A DNA stretch of 52,000 nt. Source: Mesostigma viride (Eukaryota > Streptophyta > Mesostigmatophyceae > Mesostigmatales > Mesostigmataceae). The first letter of the stretch is position 1. The number at the start of each line of letters is the position of its first letter. The translations under genes and the position numbers were made by a program. The stretch is from assembly GCA_009746045.1 (NCBI GenBank), contig RPFO01000765.1, positions 69,001 to 121,000 of the forward strand, given 5' to 3'. The notes below the pieces were generated by a model. That model saw nothing but the letters and a program-made list of their open reading frames with translations, did not search any database and had not been told where the DNA came from. This document shows positions 1 through 11,300 of the stretch, in pieces.

Positions 1-2094
1 GCCAGCGGCCAGAACGACCGCAACAACGCGCAGCAGGGGACGGCGCCCGCGTTGGGCCTGCGCAGCGTCGTCTCGAGGGTGAGGCCCCCACGGGAGATAC
101 CCTCGGAGCGGCTCGACAGGGCGGATTCGGAGCCGGTGGAGCGCTGCACAGTCCGCATCCCGATTCTCGACGACCCGCCCCGGGAGGCGCGGCCGGCGGA
201 GACGCCCGTGCCCCCCAAGTGCAAGATCTTTGTGGATTGCGGGGCCGCGTCGATGGCCGAGTCGGGCGCGGCGGATGCCAGGCGCGCGGCCGCAGCGGCG
301 CTCGTGGGCGATGATAGAGTGCACCACGCGGTTGTCGTCGCTGCCCCCAGGAAGCAGCCGCAGCCACCCCCGGCAGCAACCAAGCTCCCTGGGAAGGCCC
401 TGCGTCGCCTCCTGCAGGTGGTGGCCGCACCGCTGGGCCTGGAGGTGGTCGCGCCCGGTGCGGACGCGCTATCTCGCTCGCCGGGCGATGCTCAGGGTGG
501 CGTGCCATCTGGGCGGTCTTATTCTGGCGCCTCCGGGTTGTGGAATCGTGGAGGGGCTGGCCGTGGGGATGGGATGGGCCCCCAGTCTCGCCGCCGGTCG
601 CGTTCGTTACTAGCGGCTGCCCCTTCTGGTCCCAAGGGTAAGTCTCCCCCCTCGTCGTCGTCCGCCCGCCACGCTCATCCCTCGGGTGGCAAGAAAGGCG
701 CGCCGGCGCCCCCCGCCAAGTCCCACGGGGGCAAGGGCGGCGGCGGGCTGGATGTCGAGTCGTTGAAGCGCGCCGCGCACGCGACCACGCAGCAGCTGAG
801 AGTGGCCAATCAGGACCAGCGTGCGAGCGGGTTTGCGATGGAGGCCTCCTCATGGACGCAGAACTGGCTAAGGGGACCCAACGCGCCCCCACTCCGGCCA
901 CCCGTGCAATCGTCCCCTCCACCCACGCAAAACAAGGGCCCAGCCACGCCCGCTCCGTCGGGCCCAAAGTCGATGTCGCTCGCGGAGGCGCGCCAGGTGG
1001 TGGCCCAGCAGCAGCAGCAGCAACAGCAGCACCATGCGGCGCCGCCGCCTCATCAGCTCACGGAGCGGGAACGGCGGCAGCGAGAGCGGCTGCAGCGCCA
1101 GATTCGGCGGGAGCACGCCAAGGACCCTGACGGGGAGCATTACCGGCAGCAGGCGGCCGCGCACGTGCAGACGGGGATATTCGCCGAGTTGCCCGCCAGC
1201 TCGCCGGTGTTCAACCAGGTGATCAACGTGGCGGGTGCCGGAATCGGGCGCGGTCATGGAGAGCTGTACCCCGAGGAGGTCCGCCCGCTCGCGCGGGAGG
1301 TGAACCTGTTCAACAAGCCGACCCAGATGTCGGTCACGCGCATGGTCATGTCGCACCTCATGCCTGGCAAGCACACGTGCGAGCAGGCCGAGCGCGCGTG
1401 CGGGCCCATGGGCCACCGCAGCAAGCTGCATCTGTACTCGCACGCGCTGGGCACGTGCGCGGTCGTGGGCCTGGGCAAGAACATCCTCCAGCAGGAGTAC
1501 GGGCCCGAGATCGACGCCCACACGACGGTGTTCCGGATGGGGTATACCCCCGTGAAGGGCTACGAGTGGAACGTGGGGACCAAGACGTCCGTGTTATTCT
1601 TGCGGACGCTGATCCGCGACAACCAGCCCGTCGAGGGGACCGACGTGTGGCGGGGGACAGCATACGCTCCCTCCAAGTTCTACATGTATCACAGCCACAA
1701 CGGGGGCACGCGGTCGCCGGTGGGCGTGTACATGGGCATCCCCTTCACCTCCCTGGAGGGCATCACAGACCAGCGCGCGGACGCGGAGCTGTACGACCAG
1801 CTGCTTCGCTACGCCACTCTGAGCAAGTACGCGGACACGCACCGGACGCACATGGAGCCATCGAGCGGCTTCCGTCTCGTGATGAGTTTGCTCCACTCGG
1901 GGCTGTGCAGCCGCATCGACCTGTACGGGTTCAGCCTCACGGGCGTGGGGCACTACTTCCGGGGAGATCCCGCCAAGCATGGCCAGGACCTGGTCATGTA
2001 TTACAAGCATGTGCTGGGCCTGGAGTACTACGCGTACCGCGTCGCCATGGCGAATAACTTGCTGTGCTTGCACGACACGGCGGTGTATTTGTGA
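1..2094 (+). CDS. GT29 sialyltransferase-like protein, 5' partial
   Basis: The protein carries the sialylmotifs of glycosyltransferase family 29, which transfers sialic acid or a related sugar from CMP-linked donors in the Golgi. Motif L runs from about 1456 to 1608 (it begins CAVVGLGKN and includes EIDAH, VFRM and NVGTKT). Motif S runs from 1858 to 1932 (PSSGF...SGLCSRIDLYGF). Motif III is HYF at 1951. At the motif VS position H (1978) is followed by D three residues later rather than the usual H...E spacing. The first ~330 codons are Pro/Ala/Gln/Arg-rich low complexity with a glutamine run near 1009-1030. The frame is open from base 1 with no stop, and the first in-frame ATG is at 253, so the true start may lie upstream, with any Golgi membrane anchor. 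No intron is needed. Family is clear; substrate is unknown because many algae lack classical sialic acids. Confidence 0.8.
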   Translation, partial: ASGQNDRNNAQQGTAPALGLRSVVSRVRPPREIPSERLDRADSEPVERCTVRIPILDDPPREARPAETPVPPKCKIFVDCGAASMAESGAADARRAAAAALVGDDRVHHAVVVAAPRKQPQPPPAATKLPGKALRRLLQVVAAPLGLEVVAPGADALSRSPGDAQGGVPSGRSYSGASGLWNRGGAGRGDGMGPQSRRRSRSLLAAAPSGPKGKSPPSSSSARHAHPSGGKKGAPAPPAKSHGGKGGGGLDVESLKRAAHATTQQLRVANQDQRASGFAMEASSWTQNWLRGPNAPPLRPPVQSSPPPTQNKGPATPAPSGPKSMSLAEARQVVAQQQQQQQQHHAAPPPHQLTERERRQRERLQRQIRREHAKDPDGEHYRQQAAAHVQTGIFAELPASSPVFNQVINVAGAGIGRGHGELYPEEVRPLAREVNLFNKPTQMSVTRMVMSHLMPGKHTCEQAERACGPMGHRSKLHLYSHALGTCAVVGLGKNILQQEYGPEIDAHTTVFRMGYTPVKGYEWNVGTKTSVLFLRTLIRDNQPVEGTDVWRGTAYAPSKFYMYHSHNGGTRSPVGVYMGIPFTSLEGITDQRADAELYDQLLRYATLSKYADTHRTHMEPSSGFRLVMSLLHSGLCSRIDLYGFSLTGVGHYFRGDPAKHGQDLVMYYKHVLGLEYYAYRVAMANNLLCLHDTAVYL

Positions 2095-2160
2095 GGCGCG
2101 TCCAGGGCATGTATCTGTCAGGCGCGTCCAGGGCACTGCGGCCATGCATTTGTGAGATTG
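2083..2160 (+). repeat. Decayed copies of the GT29 stop-codon segment
   Basis: The last codons and stop (GTATTTGTGAGGCGCGTCC) are followed at once by a near copy, GTATCTGTCAGGCGCGTCC, and then by a shorter one, GCATTTGTGAGATTGCGTC. This is a short tandem duplication that begins in coding sequence and runs into the 3' UTR. Confidence 0.6.
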
Positions 2161-4990
2161 CGTCTGTGAGGGCAAGTGTGGAAGGCGAGGGCGACGCCCA
2201 CGTGGATAATCAAATAGATCTTTTATCAGCTCGTATCTGATCTGATTTTCGTTGAAACGGATGGGATCAAAGCAGTCAAAGGGGGGGAGGGGGGGGGGCG
2301 CATACGAGAGGAAAGAAGAAGGAATGCCCTGGCGAGGCATATACGGTTGGTGATTCTGCTTGAGGCTTGAGGAAGATGGCCCTGCAGAACGTTGCTGCTG
2401 GCGCACGCACAGCTGTCACAGAGCTTTTTATGCTTGTATGCTTTGGCCGCTGTGAAGGCAGGCATTTTTGCAATCATAGCACTGGGGGATGTCAGAATCG
2501 TGACGTTGGGAGATGTTTTTGACTGCCTGGGTGACGCGTGCGCTAGGCGGGCGCCCACGACGGGTTTCAACGGATCCCGTGGCACGGCAGCAGCTCGGCT
2601 GTGCCTGGCTTTCACGAGTTTCATGGTCGAGGCCTGTCGGAATGTTTGCTTAATTATGGCTTGATAGCCGAGACCATGCCTCTCTGGCCCTAGGCTCGGT
2701 GCTTTCAGAGCCGCTGAAGACCATGGCCATCCCTTAGAACTGGCCCATTTTTGTTTTACCAGCGGCCAACTCTGTCGAGGTGGAGTAAATCATGCATAGG
2801 GTGATGATGTTTTGGTTCGACACTGTACATCTTCAGGTCATCGTCGTGATGTTCGCAGCATGAAATAAGTAACATCTAGCATGGACATGGAGATAAGTAC
2901 ACATATTTGATCAGAATAGGTATTGTGGCAACTAATATTAGGTTAGTACCCTGATAGCCCATCAGCTACCTATACTGATCCTATACTTGTAGTAGTATAA
3001 TTCAAGTTTAATTCTTTAGTAAAATCTTACGGTCGAAGATGAATCACGTCGTGTATGCGCAAGCTAAATATTGACAGTGCTGTGTGCATGCGGCCCACCT
3101 CATTGATCCCGTCGAGCAGCATATATAGCATATAACATGCATGCATGTGGGGCAGCTGTAGGTCTACGGACATGGCGTACTGCATGGCCTAGCTAGCATG
3201 CTCGGACCTGTACGTACCGAAGGACGGCCTATAGGTATGATCATGCCCACTTGGCTCCGGCACATGCAAACGATGGCTTATAGCAGTGAGGCCTGTGCGT
3301 GCATGCAATTGCTTGCTTCTCTCATCAAGTGGAGACAACTACCTATGTTGCCTCCGGGCGCATGCATGGCGTTTCAACACTAGTCACTTGATCTCATTAA
3401 TAGCTGTCTGAATTTAGACGAAATTCTGGCGCAAAGACTTCGCGCCGCAGGGAGGCCGTATATTGACATCCATTACCATTGTTAATTCATAGAGTTACAG
3501 ACGACACCCCCAACGTGGGCACGTACCCCACATGCGACTTGAACTGGAAATTGTGTAATACATGCTGTTTCAAACAGCCAGGTACTTGGTAGTGTGCTAC
3601 TGCACATGCGCTCAAGCAGGTGCCAAACTGACATGTCACTGCTGGCGCCAAGAACAGATGATATGGCAAAGCTCGAGAACCCCTGGGAAAGTTACAGCCC
3701 CAGTCGATAGCTCAAGCACAAGCGCCTGCTGCAAAAACTGGATCTAGTACTAAACCTGGAGACACCTGGAGATACTGCCAGACCGATTTCATGTCTGAAG
3801 GTGGCCAAGACCGCAGCGTTGCCCGGGCCCAAGCGTTACCCTGGCACAGCAAGCAGGGGTAACGCGGCACCTGGTTCACAGAAATAGCGCCCAGTTCCTC
3901 AAGGCCAGCCCCTCCCCTGATTTCCGTCAAAGGAAGCTACGTGATTCACCCGCCATGTGGGTGCAGACCCACAGCCATCCCTTGTAGGTGTCCCAGGCAT
4001 GCGACTGCAGGTCGACATCAGCGCATGCTGAAGATATGATACTACTATGATAGATGCTACGCTAGATAAACATCATGCCTGCTTGTCATCACAGATATGA
4101 AATACCAGGCTTCTTACCCTCGCCAACATACAGTACGGTTGACAAGGCCGAGGCCAAGGCCAAGGCCACTGCGCGGCTGGACTGTTAAGTGTTTCCACCC
4201 ACCTACGGCAGCAGAGCCCTTGCCAAATGGGCCACCAAGCGGGCCGGATTAGGACCCAGTGGCGAGAAGCCAGCCCTAGGTATGGCTGGCAGAGTGGGTA
4301 GAGATAACAAGGAGCAAAGGTATCGCCTTTCAACCCTGTTCCCCGCTTCGATTCGTCGAATTCTCCCATCCCCTCTTTCCCTGCTATCCCTCACTATTAA
4401 TGCATTTCCACCTGTCACATCCCTGCCATGTGTGCCCCCCCGTTCCACGCTGGTGGTTCGCATCTTCTCAATCATTCGTTCCCAGTTTCTACGTCCATCC
4501 CAGTTTAGAGGGAGGCCATGGCTGACTGTGCCAAACCTCCTCCCTGGTCATATACCTCACCCCTGGTTCACCTACAGCTTTTCTTCAACCCCTCAACCTT
4601 AGCCTATTGGCGGCGCAGGACTCCGTATCACGGGCGGCTCACGCGCGCAGCGTGTGGCCGCTGCGTGCACCAGAGGCGATTCCGGGCATGCCCATCGCCG
4701 CAACCAAACGTGGGTCAACGAGGGACACTTTCCCTCCCACCGCACTTTCCCTGCCGCCCGTCACGTGCATCAGCAAGCAATAGCGTAAGACGCAGCAACC
4801 TCCGAGCCTTTAATGCTAGCGCGAGCACGCCAATGCCTTTTCTTCCCTTTGCTCTTCCCCAGAGGACCCATGGCAGCATCCTCCCCATGGCAGGGCAGGT
4901 GGGCACGAATGCCCCTTGGCTATCGCTGAAAATTAGAGGCACCCCACCACCATTCCATCCCGTCGCCACTCTGCCTATCACTCCTCTCTG
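2161..4990. other. Intergenic region, no supported gene
   Basis: About 2.8 kb between the GT29 gene and the downstream flank of PPK1. Short open frames exist on both strands, but none has a recognisable domain, and they lie in low-complexity or AT-rich sequence. A G-run lies near 2281-2300, and GCATGC-rich sequence lies around 3060-3310. I see no RNA gene or transposon protein. Confidence 0.4.
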
Positions 4991-4995
4991 GCTCA

Positions 4996-5368
4996 CTTGA
5001 TCAAAAGGGAAGGATGCACCCTCTCGTTCCCTTGATGATAGCGCAGAAGCGCCCGCTCCATGCGACACACAGCGGACGCGCCCCTTGTCCTTCTCTCCCC
5101 CCCGTTGACCACAGAGCACCCCCATGAGGAGGGTGTGGCCCCCTAATTCTACTCCGCCCCGGTCGATCACACAAAATGCAAAGGCGATCGCCACCATTGC
5201 CCCCATGCGGCCATGCAGCGATCACACAGAACCGCATGGGTGGGAGACTCTCCTCTTTCATTTGATCACTCCTTTCAGTTCATTGATTACCCTTTCAGTT
5301 GATCAGGAAGAGGCCAAGGCCACCACCATCACCACCACCACCACCACCACCCTTCGTCAAGTTCCCGC
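4996..5368 (-). repeat. Decayed copies of the PPK1 C-terminal/stop segment
   Basis: The PPK1 stop region on the + strand reads GTTGATCACAAAGCGGATGC. Several similar segments lie just beyond it: TTGATCAAAAGGGAAGGATG near 4999, CTTGATGATAGCGCAGAAGC near 5032, TCGATCACACAAAATGC near 5163, GCGATCACACAGAACCGC near 5218, and three TTGAT cores between 5261 and 5306. A CCA run lies at 5321-5350. The similarity is short but repeated with the same spacing of GATCA and the following purine-rich stretch. Confidence 0.45.
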
Positions 5369-8300
5369 TCAGTTGATCACAAAGCGGATGCGGCCCTTGT
5401 TCTTGCGGCTCTTCTTCGACATCGGCTTGTGGTGGATCTGTGCGTCCTCGATCATCGCCGCTTGCGCGCCCACGCTGGCCGCCATGCGCGCCATCTTGCT
5501 CAGCTTGGCGTCCTTGAGCAGCGTGTTCTTCTTCTTGCTGTTGTTCCCCTTGCCCTTGCCCTCCTTGGCCGCGTTCGCGGCCGTGGGGGTCTGCAGCTCA
5601 TAGCGGCCATCGGGCGTCATGTACCAGGCGTTCACGCGGTCGTTCATGAGCGTGTCCAGAATGTCGCGCAGCTCCTCCTTGAGGCCAGGGTCCTCCACGG
5701 GGGTGACGACCTCGATGCGCCGGCGCAGGTTGCGGGTCATCCTGCAAAGGGGGGGGGGGGGGGGGGGAAGAGTATACATGCACCAAAGCTTAGACTTCAA
5801 ATTTCCACAAGCCTGCCCAGTGCTCACCCACTTCAGGCCTCCATCGCCTGAAAATGGCAATCACATCAAGGTCTGACATCGAGCTGATGCGGCCATCCCT
5901 CCATGTGACTATCAGAAAAGTACATGCCAAGGACCACAATTACTGTATTTGAAATATCAGCGACGCCCACTTGTCGGTGCTGCAAATATCGATTAGGACG
6001 GAACACTAGCCAAGAGCACAATACCATTTCATCCATGTACTTGCTTTAGTAGCGGCGCTCACCGATCCGAGCTTCCAATATATAGTAGGACGGCATATAT
6101 TACTTCATCCATGTAGTCACTACATCTACTACGGCGCTCACCAGTCGGCGCTGCCGATGTAGTAGGCCGGGTCGCCCCCGTTGGCAAACACGTAAATGCG
6201 GTCATGCTCCAGGAAGCGCCCGATGACGCTGATCACCGTCACATTCTCCGATAGGCCCTTGATGCCTGGTCGGACGCGGCACACCCCGCGCACGATGAGC
6301 ACGATGTGGACACCTGCCGCACTCGCGTCATACAGCTTGGAGGCGATGTCGGTGTCGTCAAGGCCGTTCATCTTGGCGATGATCCAGGCCTCCTTCCCCT
6401 CCTGCGCGTTCTTGATCTCGCGGTCCATGAGCGCCAGGAACCCGGGCAGCATCGTGTTGGGCGCCACGAGCAGCTTGTTGTAGTGGTTCTGCCGGTGGTA
6501 GCCTGGGGAGAGGGGGGATAGGGGGGATAGGGGGGATAGGGGGATAGGGGGGATAGGGGGATAGGGGGATAGGGGGATAGGGGGATAGGGGGATAGGGGG
6601 ATAGGGGGGATAGGGGGATAGGGGGATAGGGGGATAGGGGGATAGGGGGATAGGGGGATAGGGGGGATAGGGGGGATAGGGGGATAGGGGGATAGGGGGA
6701 TAGGGGGATAGGGGGGATAGGGGGGATAGGGGGATAGGGGGATAGGGGGGATAGGGGGGATAGGGGGATAGGGGGATAGGGGGATAGGGGGATAGGGGGA
6801 TAGGGGGGATAGGGGGGATAGGGGGATAGGGGGATAGGAAGGGAGATTTGGTCCAGCAAAGAAGGAAGAGAAAGATAGTAGATAGTATGTGTCGCAGCAT
6901 GTAGCAGTATTAGTAGCATGTCAGGAGCGTGTGCTGGCGGTTCCGGCAGTGGTTGACTGGTGGTGTTGGTGTGCGTGGTAGGGGGGAGGGGGAGGTAGGA
7001 GAACCATTGTGCTCTTTGGAAATGGCTCGCGGACTATTCGGGTGGTGCTAGCCTGGGCGGGCAGGAATATCGAAAATTATTTATAATAGCATTTTAAGAA
7101 AGCTCATTTGCCGCCAAATAGAGTTTGCTTGTATTACAGACTCTTGGTAATGGCACTGTAGCCTTGCGTGTCGGAGGAAGAGTGGGGGGGAGTAGGGGCA
7201 CATGCACAGGTGCTGAAACCGAATCTCCTCCTACACCAATTCCTCGCACTGCCGTTGAACTTCCCACAGTACCAGGCCCTTTAGATGCGACCAATGAGCC
7301 ACCAGGCAACAGACCCCTCAACCGTCACGTAGCCAACAAAGAAAAAAAACAGGAAAACAAAGAAACGAGGAAAAGAGTTACCCGCATTCTCCCTCACAAG
7401 TCAGGTACTTGATTAGGTTGGCGACATCCATCCTTCCCTCCCCACACAGCTTATTCGCCGTGCCTTCTGAGATGTCCGCCCATAACAAACCCTGTTCACC
7501 CCTCACCTGCCAGGTACTCGAACAACCCCTCACCTGTCAGGTACTTGAACAGGTTGGCGACATCCAGCCCGAGCTCCTTGTTGCAGCTGAAGAAGCCCAG
7601 GTCACTGTACACGCCCGCTGTGGACGGGTTATAGTTCCCCGTGCCGATGTGCACGTAGATGCGGAAGCCTCCCTCCTCCTTGCGCACGACCATGGTAGCC
7701 TTGCTGTGCGTCTTGAGGCCTACCATGCCGTATGCGACGTTGCAGCCGGCGTCCTCGAGCCGCTGCGCAAACCCAACGTTCCGTTCCTCGTCAAACCGTG
7801 CCTTGAGCTCGACGAGCACGGCCACCTGCTTGCCCAGCTCGGCCGCGAGGGCGAGCGCGGCGATGACCGGGCTGTTGGATGACGTCCGGTACAGCGTGGC
7901 CTTGATGGCGACCACCTGGGGGTCCCTGGCCGCCGTCTCGATGAACATCTGCGTGCTGGTCGCGAAGCTGTGGTACGGGTGGTGCACGAGCAGATCGCGC
8001 GAGCGGATCAGGTCGAAGATCTCACTCCGGTTCCCCTCGACGACTTTGCTCAGCGAGCGCGCGGTCGTGGGCGAGAAGGGCGGGAAGAGCAGGTTGCTGT
8101 TCACGTCCATCTGGAGCGCGGCGGGCAGGGGGAGGGAGTCGAGCTCGCCGAACGCCAGCGGGCCCGTGCACGTGTACACGTCCAGCTGGCGGTCCACCGC
8201 GAGCACGTCGGCCAGCCGGTGCATCATCTGGGTTGGCATCTTGTCGTCCACCTGGCAGGAAGGTGGGTGGGTGGGGGGGGAAGGGGGCGGGAGACAGGTA

Positions 8301-11300
8301 GGTATTCGTCACGCCGGGGAAAGGTCAAGGGGGGACCATTCGCGGGGGAAGAACAACAAGACCCGAAACCAACCCTGCAAGGGTTCTGCCTCGCAAAGTT
8401 GAAGGAAGGAGCATTAGGGGGGTGGGGAACACGTGTTGGGCAAACAGGGGAGAGGTGGAGGATGGAGGGTGGGGAGGAAAAGGGTAAGTTAGGGAGGGGT
8501 TGGAAGGTGAGAGACGACACTGCCCAACCGCAAAAATGGCGCGAGCCGCCTGTCCTTTGCCTCCCCCGTGATCCTATCCAACAACAGTAGACGCTAGCCC
8601 ACTAGAAGCTTCCAACAACAGTAGACGCTAGCCCACTAGAAGCTTCCAACAACAGTAGACGCCACCCCACTAAAGCTTCCAACAACAGTAGACGCTAGCC
8701 CACTAGAAGCTTCCAACAACAGCAGACGCTAGCCCACTAGAAACTTCCAACAACAGTAGACGCTAGCCCACTAGAAGCTATGACAGTCAGTCCTTATTTC
8801 GCTACCCCATTCTCACATCGAGAAGCACGAACGGGGCCGGGCAGCGGTTCCTCCCCTGCTTCATTGTCACATGTAGCAAACATAGAGCTTCTCGTACATC
8901 AATACCATGCTCATCTGATCAGCATCATCATCCAAACTCCCCCCACCCCCCTCACCTCGAGCCGCACGAATGGAGCGAGCCGCCGATCCCTCAGCTCCTC
9001 GGTGATCATCTCCAGCAGGTCCTCCGCCTCCTCCTCGTTCCGGAGCACGTCCGCGTTGCGTGTGACCCGGAACACGTACGACTCCATGATGTCCATGCCC
9101 CCGAACAGGACGTCCAGGTTGTCGATGATGACGCGCTCAATCGGCACGTAGCACGAGCCGGGCAGGTCCGCCCCCGTCGTGTCCTGAACGGGCGTCACCT
9201 GCTGCCAGCGGGGGATGGTCGAGGGGACGTTTACAATCGCGAAATGGATCTGGCCATCGAACGGGTCGCGCAGGATGACCGCGATGCTGCCGGGGTTGGG
9301 GGCAAAGGCGTTGGGGGCAGGGCAGGGGGCGCGCACCGGGCAGGCGGCAGGACAGGGCCAGCAGTGAGGAGAGGGCAGGCGGTGGGGAGGGGAAGAGGCG
9401 CTAAGTCAGGCACGTACCAAATAAAAATATAATAATATTCAGTGAGCAACCGAGCAGGCAGATGGGTGTGTGCATGTGTGCGTATGTGGTGGTGGGGCTC
9501 ACTAAAAACACGTCCTATCCATGCGCCACCGCTCACCACCCTCATTTCCGCCCATGCCTACTCAAAGGCTCAAAACCGTTTGAGGGGTAGGTCGACGGTT
9601 CAGACCCCGTGGCGCTGCCCACGGAGGCATGTGAATAAAGGAGCCTGCGAATCCACAAATATTTTACACTTGCCACTTGCTCTCTCCCTAACGCACCCTC
9701 CCAAACGCACCTGAGCTACAGCCAGCCGAGGAAAAGGGAAACGCGTTTCCATACTTGCAACAAACATTTCCATACTTCACAAACATTTCCATACTGAAAC
9801 AAACATTCGCCCTACCCCTGAGCTCACCACCCTCACCGTCGCTGGATGTCCAAAGCCACCACAGGTGCCCCCCTTCCAATGCATCAATCAATCACACAAT
9901 ATAACCTGAGTGCGAGGGACCACAGGTAAAGGAAGAAGGTGACTAAAAAGAAATAGCCGAAAAATTCTCTGGTCTCCATCCAACCTGACATGACAACAAA
10001 AGCTGTCTCTGCCCACTCTCCTCCATAAAAAAAAGGAACGGTGCCCTCCCTACAAAAAAAGGTGCTCTTCCGACCAAAAGTAAAGTGTTCTCCCAACGAA
10101 GAAAAGGTCAAGTCGACTGAGTGAGTGCGGGCCGAGGAAAGGGAGAAATCGGAGCTCATCGCTGGTTCTTTTATTACAACAACACACGCAAATAGGAACT
10201 ATACCTACAAAGAAATATAAAGAAAAAGGGAAAGGGTAAAACACCTGAGCGAGAGCGAGCCCAGGAAGGGAACGCTGCTTTCATATCAAGGAAGAGAATT
10301 ATGTACCTACATATATAGTAGTATATAGCACCTAAATAGAGACACACCTGAGGGAGAGCGAGCCGAGGAACGGGAACGGGTGACCCGGGTCGACCGCGAG
10401 GGGCGTGAGCACGGGCTCAAGCTCCTGCTTGAACATGGTCCGCAGGTTGGACCGTTGCGCCGCGTTCAGCTTCTGAGGAGCCACGCCGTGCAACAGGGCG
10501 GAGGCCAGATGCACAAGCAGAGGGGCTTGTTAGTGGCATCCTTCGGTGGGTGCATAGGCAGGGTGGGTGGGGCGGGGATTATTGGCACCTTCCGGCGGAT
10601 AGCGAAGAAGGGCTTGTTAAGGACACCTTTTGGTGGGTGCACAGCAGGGCGGTGGATTTTATAGGCACCTTCCGCCGGGTAGTAATAGAAGGGCTTGTAT
10701 CTGGAGTCCAGGGGGAGCCAGTGGGTAGTCGATCATGGATAACCGTCACGGATGGCACGATGGCCATCACGCATGAAACTGCGGCCACCCCGCAGGACAC
10801 CACTCCCTTGCAATCCTGCGCCATGCGCATGCCCACTACGGCTTTGCAAGGCAGCCGCTTGCCATGGCGGGGTGCGCTCCTTGCACTCCCCGAACCCTAT
10901 CTGTACTCAAACAGCATGACACCGCCCTTGTAAATTAGCGTGTGTGACACTGTTTCCGTAGCGACCATGGGCGCCACGCCTCTACTGTGAACGGTCCTAC
11001 ACATTGGAATTGCAAACACACGCGATTCATCGTATCTCAATTAGCATTACACATGCTTGAAAAGTCGACGTACTTCCCACTGTCATGAGCCCATGGGGGG
11101 CTTGGCTGGCAATACTGTTGGACTGAGTCAGCAGATGCGCAGATTTGTGCCCGCCTCCATGAGACAAGGTTGTTGGAGCACCCCGTTTTGGAGCTTGAAA
11201 GTGAGGAAACACTACTGCCATAGTTATGGACTGTTTATCAAAGGGGAGACTTTGACAAATAGCAAATAGCGTGTCTATTACTATTTGCGGTCTATTACTC

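Noticed and set aside
4189-5206. Frames of 137-163 residues on both strands in the PPK1 downstream region
   Set aside because: Low-complexity, no domain, mutually overlapping, and part of the region consists of decayed PPK1-end repeats.
9575-9625. Possible tRNA (GGTTCAGACCCC resembles a T loop)
   Set aside because: No acceptor stem, anticodon arm or D arm can be paired around it.
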